A stretch of 10,128 nt of DNA, taken from NCBI GenBank assembly GCA_964348535.1, contig CAYGDB010000020.1, forward strand, positions 1 to 10,128. Direction: 5' to 3'. Numbering within the stretch: the stretch's first letter is position 1; every line of letters begins with the position of its first letter. Shown here one piece after another: positions 1 through 7,203 of this stretch. The notes beneath the pieces are model-generated. The model ran no database searches. It worked only from the letters and a program-made list of their open reading frames with translations, and was not told the origin of the DNA. This DNA comes from JBGPJO01 sp964348535. GTDB taxonomy: Bacteria; Patescibacteriota; Minisyncoccia; Phycocordibacterales; JAKFXT01. The translations under genes were made by a program, and so were the position numbers.

Positions 1-59
1 GGCTATTTAACACCTTTTGAGACATTTCATTGCACTTCAATTTAGAATCTAGAACACGC

Positions 60-88
60 TTGACAAATTTATACGGCGGGTGTAGTAT
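60..88 (+). promoter_or_regulatory. Sigma-70-type promoter for the structured RNA
   Basis: TTGACA at 60-65 is a perfect -35 box. It is followed by a 17-base spacer and TAGTAT at 83-88, which matches the -10 consensus at 4 of 6 positions. The predicted start, six or seven bases on (about 94-95), falls exactly where the first paired segment of the downstream RNA begins (CAGATAA, 94-100). Box quality, spacing and that agreement are seen; promoter activity is inferred. Confidence 0.65.
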
Positions 89-93
89 TTTAT

Positions 94-332
94 CAGATAA
101 GAAGTTTGAGGCGGTACAAATTGCTCGGAAACCATTCTAAGCAGCTTGTGCCGCCCCAAACGCCAGTTATCTGGATGTCCTTCACGTTTGAAGCTGCGGT
201 TCCGGAAATCCTTCTAGAGGATTTCAAATATAGCGAGTAGCTACCTAGTCTGACAAACTAGGTGCAAACGGAAAATTCTACGCAAGAAGTAAAAATCTTA
301 AAGCGACCACAACACGGTCGCTTTTTCTTTTT
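94..332 (+). ncRNA. Unassigned structured RNA, about 240 nt
   Basis: This stretch has no credible ORF but has its own promoter, heavy base pairing and an intrinsic terminator. CAGATAA (94-100) pairs perfectly with TTATCTG (167-173). That stem encloses a long hairpin in which 104-125 pairs with 140-161, with two mismatches and two U-G wobbles. The wobbles would be A-C clashes on the other strand, so the + strand is the RNA. Further stems are CTTCA/TGAAG (180-184 with 189-193, loop CGTT), GAAATCC/GGATTTC (205-211 with 219-225) and ACCTAGT/ACTAGGT (243-249 with 257-263). The segment from 264 recalls the start of a tmRNA tag (GCAAACG...CTACGC), but no tRNA-like domain and no sensible tag stop follow. 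I see no RNase P or SRP core motifs, and the layout is not the single long hairpin of 6S RNA. A regulatory or housekeeping RNA seems likely; its family is unknown to me. Confidence 0.6.
300..332 (+). terminator. Rho-independent terminator of the structured RNA
   Basis: AAAGCGACC (300-308) pairs over nine bases with GGTCGCTTT (316-324) around a 7-base loop, and runs into a T-rich tract (322-332, one C). Seen from the minus strand the same stem is followed by a weaker U-rich stretch (ATTTTTA after four other bases), so it could also stop secDF transcripts coming from the right. No other hairpin with a U tail lies between it and the secF stop. Confidence 0.8.
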
Positions 333-394
333 ATACTCTCAGAATAGCAACTATTGGAGTTCTAAGGACACCAGTCGGCGTCATCATGAATATC

Positions 395-1309
395 TCAGGC
401 CTTGCCTTTTTTAGTTTGCAGTTTTTCAACGGTCACCAAAAGAGGCGAGGCCAGAAAAATTGAAGAATAAGTGCCGGCGATTATACCTATAATCAGAGCT
501 AGAGAAAAATCTTTTGTGGCCACACTTCCCAAAAAATAAAGAGCGGTCAAAGAAAGGACGGTAGTGAGAGAGGTATTTATGGAACGATTAAAAGTCTGGC
601 TGACACTCTTCCCCACCGTATCCTCAAATGTCTCTTTTTTATTAAATTCTTTGTTCACCCGCAAATTCTCCCGAACCCTATCAAAAACCACGATGGTATC
701 GTGAATGGAAAAACCGAGTATCACAAGAAGGGCTGTAACAAAAAGCGAGTCAATTTCGGTGCCAAAAAGATAACCGAAAACCGCGAATGCTCCCGTCGGC
801 ACTACCACGTCGTGAAGAAGAGCGATTATGGCTATCAAACCATATTTCCAGGAAGCCACGGGTTCTGAAACTTTGCGAAAAACAAAAGCGATGAAAAGAA
901 CGATGGAAATTATGACCAAAGCTATGGCAAGCAAGGCCTTGGTCCTCAATTCTTGGCCTATGGTGGGACCTATGGAATTGAAACGCTCTTCCGTCATGGG
1001 GGAGGCGCCGTCTCCGCTAAGAATCTTCAGAGCCTCGCTGTGAGTGATTTCATCCAAATAAGGAGCCCGAAGAATAAATCCATTTTCGCCAGTGGGACGA
1101 ATGGAATAACCCATAAAATCTTCGCCGGTCATTTTGCTTTTCAAGAGAGCTATGTCCGGACGAGTCTCTTGATATTTTACTTCTATAAGAGAACCTCCCT
1201 TAAAATCAATACCAAAGCGCAAACCAAAAACCAAAATGGATACCAAAGACACGCCGGTAATCAAGAGTGAGAGTATATAGAATATTTTTCTGTGCTTAAC
1301 AACAAACAT
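395..1309 (-). CDS. secF: Protein translocase subunit SecF
   Basis: SecF is an inner-membrane partner of SecD in the Sec holotranslocon; it uses the proton gradient to help pull secreted proteins through SecYEG and clear them on the outside. The 304-residue length is typical. A first membrane segment (about 10-30) leads into the family block GIDFKGGS (33-40). A small extracytoplasmic domain with GPTIGQEL (114-121) follows. Five C-terminal membrane segments carry HDVVVPTG (166-173), the signature GFSIHDTIVVFDRVRE (199-214) and FNRSINTSLTT (240-250). The ATG is 24 bases after the secD stop, with no clear Shine-Dalgarno sequence. It ends in TGA. It is the last gene of the minus-strand group. Confidence 0.97.
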   Translation of the reverse strand: MFVVKHRKIFYILSLLITGVSLVSILVFGLRFGIDFKGGSLIEVKYQETRPDIALLKSKMTGEDFMGYSIRPTGENGFILRAPYLDEITHSEALKILSGDGASPMTEERFNSIGPTIGQELRTKALLAIALVIISIVLFIAFVFRKVSEPVASWKYGLIAIIALLHDVVVPTGAFAVFGYLFGTEIDSLFVTALLVILGFSIHDTIVVFDRVRENLRVNKEFNKKETFEDTVGKSVSQTFNRSINTSLTTVLSLTALYFLGSVATKDFSLALIIGIIAGTYSSIFLASPLLVTVEKLQTKKGKA

Positions 1310-1333
1310 ATTATTTATGGTGAGCTAATCGAA

Positions 1334-2668
1334 TCATTTTTCTAACCCATTACCAAATAAAAAACGGACAATACCGGTGTCTTTGCGCTCGGCAAAACTG
1401 ATGGTGACCAAAAATGTTCTAGTTACGATAATAGCCGTAAACATTGAAGTGAGGACACCGATTGCAAAAACTAAAGCAAACCCTTTTATGATTGCCGTAC
1501 CGCCAAGCCAAAATAAAATTATGGCTGTGATGATACTTGATAAATTAGAATCTCTGATAGAAAGCCACGCTCTGCTAAAACCTTCCTTGATAGCAACCTT
1601 GAGAACTTTACCTTTGTTTAATTCTTCCTTCATTCTTTCAAAAATAAGAATGTTGGCGTCCACCGCCATACCAACTGAAAGTATGAAAGCGGCCAGTCCG
1701 GCGGCAGTAAGAGTTACTCCGACAAATTTAAATATAACCAAGTTTATAACAACATACATAGAAAGAGCCGCCACAGCTAAAACTCCAGGCAAACGATACC
1801 AGAATATAATGAATAAGGCTACAAAAATAAATCCCCAAATTCCGGCTTTTATGCTGGCATCTATAGCCTCATCACCGAGGGAAGCGCCTATGGTTTGGGT
1901 TGAAAGGAGCTCAACCGGCAAAGGCAAAGCGCCGTAGTTTAAATCCCTGACTAAATTTTTGGCCTCTTCCGGAGTAAAACCTCCTGAAATTTGGGCCCTG
2001 CCATCCGGAATCTGTTCGCGAATGACCGGAGCGGAAATAATTCTCCCATCCAAAAAAATCGCCAAATTTCTCCCGACATTCTGCTCTGTGATTTTTCCAA
2101 AAAGCGTCTTTCCTTCTGAATTAAACTGGACGGAGACAGCGGGCGCGCCGGATGTTCCATCAAACTCAACAACCGCCCGCTCTAGAAATTTTCCAGTAAG
2201 ACCAGTTTCTTCAAAAGAAGAGAAAAATGCTTCAAGAGATGTAGAAGCGAGGGATGTCAGATCCGCATCTTCTTTTACTAATTTAAATTCAAGAGTGGGA
2301 GTCCTGCCAATAATTCTTACCGCTTCGTTCACGTCAGTCACACCTGGGAGCTCTATAATAAGACGCTCTTCCCGCGCGCCGGTAACAATGCTTGATTCTT
2401 CTACCTGAACGATGGGTTCTGAAACTCCAAAAAGGTTTACCCGCCTTTCTATAACATCTCTAAGAGAAGCCATGGCGGAGGAGACTTCACCAGGCGCTAC
2501 TTTTGAAACATCAGCGCGATAAATAAGATGAGTGCCGCCATTCAAATCAAGTCCGAGCTTGAAAGGGAAATTCTTTCCAAAACCCCCAGTTTCGGAAGAA
2601 TAAACTAAAAAGCCCAAACCGGAACCGGCAAGAAGAAGGGTAAGAGCTATAATTCTCATTTTCCACAT
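1334..2668 (-). CDS. secD: Protein translocase subunit SecD (short form)
   Basis: SecD works with SecF as a proton-driven export motor. The protein starts with one membrane segment (about 5-23), then the family block GLDLNGG (39-45), a P1-type domain with ELPGV (106-110), and the conserved block LPLPVELLSTQTIGASLG (248-265) before the membrane half. That half carries SVGMAVDANILIFERMKEE (331-349), holding D336 and N339 of the proton path. At 444 residues it is much shorter than E. coli SecD (about 615), mostly from a reduced periplasmic P1 region; short SecDs are common in small-genome and Gram-positive bacteria. Met4 (2659) is an alternative start; I keep Met1 because AGG lies 4-6 bases upstream of it. 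It ends in TGA, 24 bases ahead of secF. Confidence 0.97.
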   Translation of the reverse strand: MWKMRIIALTLLLAGSGLGFLVYSSETGGFGKNFPFKLGLDLNGGTHLIYRADVSKVAPGEVSSAMASLRDVIERRVNLFGVSEPIVQVEESSIVTGAREERLIIELPGVTDVNEAVRIIGRTPTLEFKLVKEDADLTSLASTSLEAFFSSFEETGLTGKFLERAVVEFDGTSGAPAVSVQFNSEGKTLFGKITEQNVGRNLAIFLDGRIISAPVIREQIPDGRAQISGGFTPEEAKNLVRDLNYGALPLPVELLSTQTIGASLGDEAIDASIKAGIWGFIFVALFIIFWYRLPGVLAVAALSMYVVINLVIFKFVGVTLTAAGLAAFILSVGMAVDANILIFERMKEELNKGKVLKVAIKEGFSRAWLSIRDSNLSSIITAIILFWLGGTAIIKGFALVFAIGVLTSMFTAIIVTRTFLVTISFAERKDTGIVRFLFGNGLEK

Positions 2669-2685
2669 AGTACCTAATAGTGCCT

Positions 2686-2713
2686 AGTATATTGGTTTTT
2701 TCCCTAAAAGCAA
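2686..2713 (-). promoter_or_regulatory. Possible promoter for secDF
   Basis: In the 49-base gap after the epimerase gene the minus strand reads TTGCTT (2713-2708), 16 bases, then TATACT (2691-2686). The -10 matches 5 of 6 consensus bases, the -35 only the TTG plus one base. The start would be near 2680, giving a leader of about a dozen bases. It would let secDF be transcribed independently of the sugar genes upstream. Motif only, no further support. Confidence 0.4.
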
Positions 2714-2717
2714 GGAG

Positions 2718-3641
2718 TTATTGAACCCCGAAAATTTTTTTAAGCTCGGAAATTCCGTCTTCAAGTTTGACATCAGGCCTCCAGCCGAGAAGTTTCTTGG
2801 CTATTCTATTATCAGCTAATGAATGTTTAGTTTCAATTCTCGGTTTAATATACTTAACTTTTCCACCAAACATGAGAGCAAGCTCTTTTATAGAAACGTC
2901 CTTGCCAGCCCCTATATTTATAACCTCCCCTTTTCCAACTTTGGCACTTTCCATAGCAAGAATGTTCGCTCTCACCACGTCGCTTACATGAGTAAAATCT
3001 CGAGTTTGTTTACCGTCTCCAGTTATGGTCAGTGGTTTTTCTTCTTTTCGTTGTTTTAAAAACTTTCCTATAACAAGAGCGTAGGGACCTTCAGGGTCAA
3101 GTCCCGGACCATAGACGTTAAAATATCTCAGTGAGATCGTCGGTAATGCATAGACTTGACTCCACAATTTTACATACAATTCACCAATATACTTCTGAAG
3201 ACCATACGGGCTATTAGGATTGGCAGACATTCCTTCCTCGAGTGGAAGTATCGATTGGTTGCCATAAGCCGAGCTCGACGCCGAATACACTAAGCGACGA
3301 ACTTTAACTCCGGAGGCCACACTAAGAACATTCAGAGTGCCCGTAACATTTACCTCGTGCGTCTCCGTTGGATTATCAATTGAATACTGGACTCGCGGAA
3401 GAGCGGCCAAATGAAATACGCAATATATTTTGCCTATAGATTTAAATGTTTTTTCTAGATCACCAAAATTACATATATTAATTTCATAAATGGTGGCGGA
3501 AATTGGTACACGCTCTCTTTTTCCACTCTTAAAACAATCTACAACATAAACATCAAAACCTTTATCAACAAGCGCGTGAGACAAATTTGAACCTATAAAA
3601 CCAGCACCACCGACTACAACAACTTTTTTCTTCATACTCAT
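2718..3641 (-). CDS. NAD-dependent epimerase/dehydratase (extended SDR, UDP-sugar 4-epimerase-like)
   Basis: This enzyme of nucleotide-sugar metabolism probably epimerises C4 of a UDP-hexose or UDP-N-acetylhexosamine using bound NAD. The Rossmann fingerprint GGAGFIGSN is at 11-19, with an acidic residue ending strand 2 (D35). The catalytic set is a Ser cluster at 122-124 and Y146-x-x-x-K150. Substrate-side blocks are RYFNVYGPG (172-180) and GDGKQTRDFTHVSDV (208-222), typical of the GalE/WbpP/RmlB superfamily. The 307-residue length is normal. The gene begins four bases after the sugar-transferase stop, so the two are almost certainly cotranscribed, and the product may supply that enzyme's donor. 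Met3 is an alternative start. The exact substrate cannot be read from sequence; a dTDP-glucose 4,6-dehydratase is less likely because the YxxxK context resembles epimerases. Confidence 0.9.
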   Translation of the reverse strand: MSMKKKVVVVGGAGFIGSNLSHALVDKGFDVYVVDCFKSGKRERVPISATIYEINICNFGDLEKTFKSIGKIYCVFHLAALPRVQYSIDNPTETHEVNVTGTLNVLSVASGVKVRRLVYSASSSAYGNQSILPLEEGMSANPNSPYGLQKYIGELYVKLWSQVYALPTISLRYFNVYGPGLDPEGPYALVIGKFLKQRKEEKPLTITGDGKQTRDFTHVSDVVRANILAMESAKVGKGEVINIGAGKDVSIKELALMFGGKVKYIKPRIETKHSLADNRIAKKLLGWRPDVKLEDGISELKKIFGVQ

Positions 3642-3645
3642 ATAA

Positions 3646-4974
3646 CTAGGCCCCGCTCCTTGAAAGTAGCGTCTGAATAGTGCGCAGGGCTATTTTTAAA
3701 TCCAAAAAAAATGAGCGGTGTTTCAAATAATAAAGGTCGTAAGATAATTTAATCTTGGTTTCATTTACATCTAAACCATGGTGAGGGTGATTCTCATGAT
3801 AAATTTGAGCCCAGCCGGAAAGTCCCGGCTTAATGATATGTCTTAAATTATACAAAGGAATATTTCTTTGATAACTTTCTGTCAAATCTGGCAACTCCGG
3901 ACGCGGACCGATAAGCGAAAGCGCGCCCGTCAAAACATTAAAAAGCTGCGGAATCTCATCTATTCTACTTTTACGGAGAAATGAGCCTGCCATAGTTACT
4001 GCCGAACCATCCATCTTCATACTGCGAAACTTTACTATCTGTATTGGAATATTATTTTGTCCAACTCTTTCCTGAAAGAAAAATATGGGACCACCGTCGT
4101 CAACTTTTATTAGTATCCAAACAAAAGGATAAAGTAATAACGAAACTAATCCAAAAATAAAAGCTAATGTAAAATCAGCCAACCTTCTGAAAGCGTCGTA
4201 AAGAGGTGTGGATGATAAGAAGTCACCACGAAAAACGCTGTTCCTGTTTAAAAGTGATAGAGGGACTCGGTCAAAAACATCCTCATAAACAGATTCAAAA
4301 TCTAAAAAAATGGCTCCCGGGGCAAAAAGCGATCTGATCTGCCAAGAAGAGGTTTTAATACTAGGGTGGTCAATATCAGAAACGATAACAGAAAAGGGCT
4401 CGAATTCGGCTCCAAGAACCTCATTCGAGGTTTTACTTTTTGACAAGTTGCTGGAGAAGTTGGCGGGATTTATTTTTGATTCAAAAATAAACGGGTAACG
4501 AGCATTGCCATTTATCTCCCTAAAAAGCTCCTCTGCCTCTCCCCCTTCGCCCAAAAGTAGGGCCTTGCTACGGCGATAATGTCTGAAGAGTTTCAAGCCG
4601 TACAAACGCCAGAAAAATACAAGAATTGAGGAAGTGACTAAATATATGAAAAGGGTGGTTTTAGGAGCAGCGCCAAAGAGAGGAATAAAGTAGAAAAAAG
4701 AGATTACAATAAAAGCATTGCCAATTTGAGCTTTTAAAAGCAATGACGGTAAACCGCTCTCAAATATAAGAGTATGTTTTTCATACAAGCCTGCCACAAA
4801 AAATGATAAGATTGAGGCGCTGAAAATGATACTCCATGTTGTAAGGAGAAAAACAAAAGAAAGTTCCGGCGAATCGCCACCGTATCTTATAAACAAGGAA
4901 AGGAATAGACTGGCCAAAAGACAAACGATATCACCTATAAGAAGGACCGCTGTCTCTTTTAGATTAAATTTCAT
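3646..4974 (-). CDS. Polyprenyl-phosphate sugar-1-phosphate transferase (WcaJ/WbaP-like)
   Basis: It starts lipid-linked glycan synthesis by moving a sugar-1-phosphate from a nucleotide sugar to undecaprenyl phosphate at the inner membrane. Numbered from the ATG at 4974 (442 aa), four N-terminal membrane helices (about 6-28, 37-60, 80-98, 104-122) are followed by a cytoplasmic nucleotide-binding-like domain starting at LLLGEGG. The C-terminal bacterial sugar transferase domain follows from about 255. That domain has its re-entrant helix, the block ending in FQERVG, KFRSMK, the acidic motif IDEIPQLFNVLTG, SLIGPRPELP and KPGLSGWAQI. An upstream TTG at 5007 would add 11 residues, but it lies beside the candidate -10 box, so I prefer the ATG, whose mRNA would be almost leaderless. 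It sits four bases ahead of the epimerase. The sugar is unknown. Confidence 0.94.
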   Translation of the reverse strand: MKFNLKETAVLLIGDIVCLLASLFLSLFIRYGGDSPELSFVFLLTTWSIIFSASILSFFVAGLYEKHTLIFESGLPSLLLKAQIGNAFIVISFFYFIPLFGAAPKTTLFIYLVTSSILVFFWRLYGLKLFRHYRRSKALLLGEGGEAEELFREINGNARYPFIFESKINPANFSSNLSKSKTSNEVLGAEFEPFSVIVSDIDHPSIKTSSWQIRSLFAPGAIFLDFESVYEDVFDRVPLSLLNRNSVFRGDFLSSTPLYDAFRRLADFTLAFIFGLVSLLLYPFVWILIKVDDGGPIFFFQERVGQNNIPIQIVKFRSMKMDGSAVTMAGSFLRKSRIDEIPQLFNVLTGALSLIGPRPELPDLTESYQRNIPLYNLRHIIKPGLSGWAQIYHENHPHHGLDVNETKIKLSYDLYYLKHRSFFLDLKIALRTIQTLLSRSGA

Positions 4975-4985
4975 AAATATAGCGA

Positions 4986-5014
4986 TATAATACTCCCCTA
5001 CAGACAAAACTCAA
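4986..5014. promoter_or_regulatory. Divergent promoter pair with a shared -10 box
   Basis: Plus strand: a perfect TATAAT at 4986-4991 faces the GT4 gene; no good -35 is visible at the right distance. Minus strand: TATTAT at 4992-4987 lies 16 bases downstream of TTGAGT (5014-5009) and faces the sugar-transferase gene. The two -10 boxes overlap in a near-symmetric AT-rich core. Predicted starts put the sugar-transferase ATG only a few bases into its mRNA and the GT4 ATG about 45 bases into its own. Activity is inferred from motifs alone. Confidence 0.45.
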
Positions 5015-5044
5015 TAAATTAGACAAGGTCACCAAAGCAGCAAA

Positions 5045-6043
5045 ATGAATTCAAAAAAAATCATATATGTCATAACCAAATCAAACTGGGGCGGTGCCCA
5101 GCGATACGTATTTGATTTAGCCTCCACGGTCGCTCAAAACCACTCCGTAACAGTGGCTCTTGGCGGTACAGGATTAAGAGGCGCGGACACCGGTCTTTTG
5201 TTTGATAAATTGGAAAACCTTAAAATAAGAACAATACTTGTCCGAAATTTTATGCGGGATGTTTCGCTTGGAAAAGAATTTTTAACCGCGCGTGAGCTAT
5301 GGAAAATATTTAGAAAAGAAAAACCTGATGTCGTTCATCTGAATAGCTCCAAAGCCGGTGGCGAAGGGGCGATAGCGGCGCGACTGGCTGGAGTTAAAAA
5401 TATCATCTTCACTGTCCACGGCTGGCCTTTTCTAGAGAACCGTTCTTTGCCGGCCAAGATAATTATTTGGATTGCTTCATGGTTCACGGCGCTTTTATGC
5501 ACCAAAATCATCTGTATCTCTGATTATGACCTTCGCATTGCCAAACATATGCCTTTCATAAGAGGAAAAGCCCTGAGAATTTATAACGGCATATCTCCAA
5601 TGAATTTTGGTTCTGGAAAAATAATCCGTGACGCCTTCCCTGAGGGGGCAAAAATCATCGGGACAATTGGCGAATTGAATAAAAACAAAAACCAACAAGC
5701 GCTCATAGAGCAAGCCAGAAATAATCCGGAAATGTGCGTTGCCATAGTCGGTTCCGGAGAAAACCGCGAAATGCTTGACGCAAATGTAAAAAAATACAAT
5801 TTAGAAAATAGAGTAAAACTCTTTGGATTTATACCCGCAAGCGAGGTATTAAAAGGTTTTGATATTTTTGCCTTGCCATCGCTTAAAGAAGGCTCGCCAT
5901 ATGTTTTACTCGAAGCCAAACTGGCGGGACTCCCTATTCTCGCCAATCGAGTTGGCGGTATTCCTGAAATATTGGATACCGATATAAAAGAATTTTCGCT
6001 TGAGAAGATGGTTGAGAAAACAACCGCTGTCTACCAATCTTAA
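5045..6043 (+). CDS. GT4-family glycosyltransferase
   Basis: A GT-B-fold retaining glycosyltransferase that probably adds a sugar to the lipid-linked glycan begun by the neighbouring transferase. The N-terminal domain opens with the glycine-rich acceptor-side loop GGAQRYVFDLA (16-26), then VVHLNSSKAG (97-104), a TVHGW block (123-127) and IYNGI (179-183). The C-terminal donor domain has GTIGELNKNKN (206-216), VGSGENREML (235-244), and the E-x7-E donor motif in EGSPYVLLEA (E282 and E290), followed by NRVGGIPEIL. At 332 residues it is somewhat short, ending soon after the donor motif and so missing part of the usual C-terminal helix. It is the only protein gene on the plus strand here. Its TAA overlaps the stop of rodA. 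Donor and acceptor cannot be named. Confidence 0.92.
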   Translation: MNSKKIIYVITKSNWGGAQRYVFDLASTVAQNHSVTVALGGTGLRGADTGLLFDKLENLKIRTILVRNFMRDVSLGKEFLTARELWKIFRKEKPDVVHLNSSKAGGEGAIAARLAGVKNIIFTVHGWPFLENRSLPAKIIIWIASWFTALLCTKIICISDYDLRIAKHMPFIRGKALRIYNGISPMNFGSGKIIRDAFPEGAKIIGTIGELNKNKNQQALIEQARNNPEMCVAIVGSGENREMLDANVKKYNLENRVKLFGFIPASEVLKGFDIFALPSLKEGSPYVLLEAKLAGLPILANRVGGIPEILDTDIKEFSLEKMVEKTTAVYQS

Positions 6044-7203
6044 ATGCCCAAAAATTCATTCTTGGCGTCATCGCGGTGGACACTGCGAGCATATCTGCGC
6101 ATTCCCATAAGAATTCCAAGGGCAGCAAATTCAGTAATCAGGTGAGAACCTCCATAAGACATGAATGGTACGGTGGTACCAGTCACTGGCAAGAGCCCGA
6201 GATTAATACCGACATGTAAAGTAAAGTGGCTAATAAATAAAATCGCAACACCCATGCCAAATAACATTTCAAAGTTGGTAGCGCCGTGAACGGCATTTAG
6301 AAGTATCCTCCAAATGACAATAGAAAAAAGAATAAACGATAAGAAAACTCCAAGAAAACCCCACTCTTCAGCAAAGGCCGCAAAAATAAAATCGGTTTCG
6401 TATTCTGGTAAAAACTGAAGTCTACTTTGGGTTCCATAACCAATTCCTTTGCCCAAAATCTGTCCCGAGCCAACAGCAATAGTTGATTGATAAGCATTGT
6501 AGCCCGCGCCTCTGATATCGGAGAGTGGATGCAAAAAAGTCATCACGCGGGTTTTCTGATAATCTTCAAAAACATAAAACCAAGAAAATAATCCCCCAAG
6601 GATAGCGATGATAAAAACAAAAGCCAAGTGCTTTTTAGAGATACCAGACACCAACACCATTCCAAGCCAAATAAGAGCAATGATTATTGCCGACCCGAAA
6701 TCAGGCTGAATCAAAATCAAAACAAAAAAAGTAAAAGCGTAAAACCCAGAAATTAAAATGTGTTTGATGTGAGCAATCTCAACATGTCGTCTGGAAAAAT
6801 ATTTTGCCAAAACCAAAATAAGAACAAGCTTCGCAGGGTCAGATGGCTGGATAGCAAATAACCCCAAGTTAAACCAACTCTGCGCCCCTTTAAAAATGGA
6901 ACCGATTGAAAATAAAAGAAAGAGTAAAAAGAGAGTCCCAAGATAGATTAGTATGACAACCCCGCTTCTGCGCAAAAACCTGAAATCAATAAAACTAAAA
7001 ATAAAGAAAGTGCCGAGAGAAAGAGCGCACCAGACTAATTGTTTTTGAAAAAAAGAATTATTAACACCAAAAGAATTCATGGTGAAAAGTCCAAAAGCCA
7101 AAAGAGGGACAACGGCTAAAAAAAGAACTAGGTCAAAGGTAAAAAATTTATTCCTAAAGTAGGCATTTTCTTCACCTCTAAAGAAATCAAATATTTTCTC
7201 CAT
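6040..7203 (-). CDS. rodA: Rod-shape peptidoglycan polymerase RodA (SEDS family)
   Basis: A SEDS glycosyltransferase that polymerises lipid II into glycan strands during cell elongation, normally working with a class B penicillin-binding protein; no such gene is in the window. The 387 residues form about ten membrane helices. Conserved blocks are GAQSWFNLG (106-114), QPSDPAK (119-125), QPDFGSA (166-172), YNAYQSTIAVGSG (235-247), the extracellular loop FLPEYETDFIFAAFAEEWG with D271 (the conserved loop aspartate, thought to be catalytic) and PVTGTTVPFMSYGGS (339-353). The phrase VTGTTVPFMSYGGS and the length favour RodA over FtsW. The ATG overlaps the preceding gene's stop by one base (TAATG), so translation is probably coupled. 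The stop overlaps that of the convergent GT4 gene, leaving no room for a terminator between them. Confidence 0.95.
   Translation of the reverse strand: MEKIFDFFRGEENAYFRNKFFTFDLVLFLAVVPLLAFGLFTMNSFGVNNSFFQKQLVWCALSLGTFFIFSFIDFRFLRRSGVVILIYLGTLFLLFLLFSIGSIFKGAQSWFNLGLFAIQPSDPAKLVLILVLAKYFSRRHVEIAHIKHILISGFYAFTFFVLILIQPDFGSAIIIALIWLGMVLVSGISKKHLAFVFIIAILGGLFSWFYVFEDYQKTRVMTFLHPLSDIRGAGYNAYQSTIAVGSGQILGKGIGYGTQSRLQFLPEYETDFIFAAFAEEWGFLGVFLSFILFSIVIWRILLNAVHGATNFEMLFGMGVAILFISHFTLHVGINLGLLPVTGTTVPFMSYGGSHLITEFAALGILMGMRRYARSVHRDDAKNEFLGI

Noticed and set aside
94..332. Calling the left-end RNA a tmRNA gene
   Set aside because: Only about 20 bases resemble a tag start. The 5' and 3' tRNA-like halves (TTCGACGGG, T-arm, CCA) are missing and no tag stop follows.
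367..382. Terminator just downstream of secF
   Set aside because: The minus strand has a 6-bp stem (GACGCC/GGTGTC), but no U tract follows.
1377..1937. A 186-codon open frame on the + strand inside secD
   Set aside because: It is antisense to well-conserved SecD sequence; its translation has no domain character and low complexity typical of a frame shadow.
395..2668. UGA-recoded genetic code, as in some CPR phyla
   Set aside because: secD and secF both end naturally at TGA and no in-frame TGA is needed for any gene.
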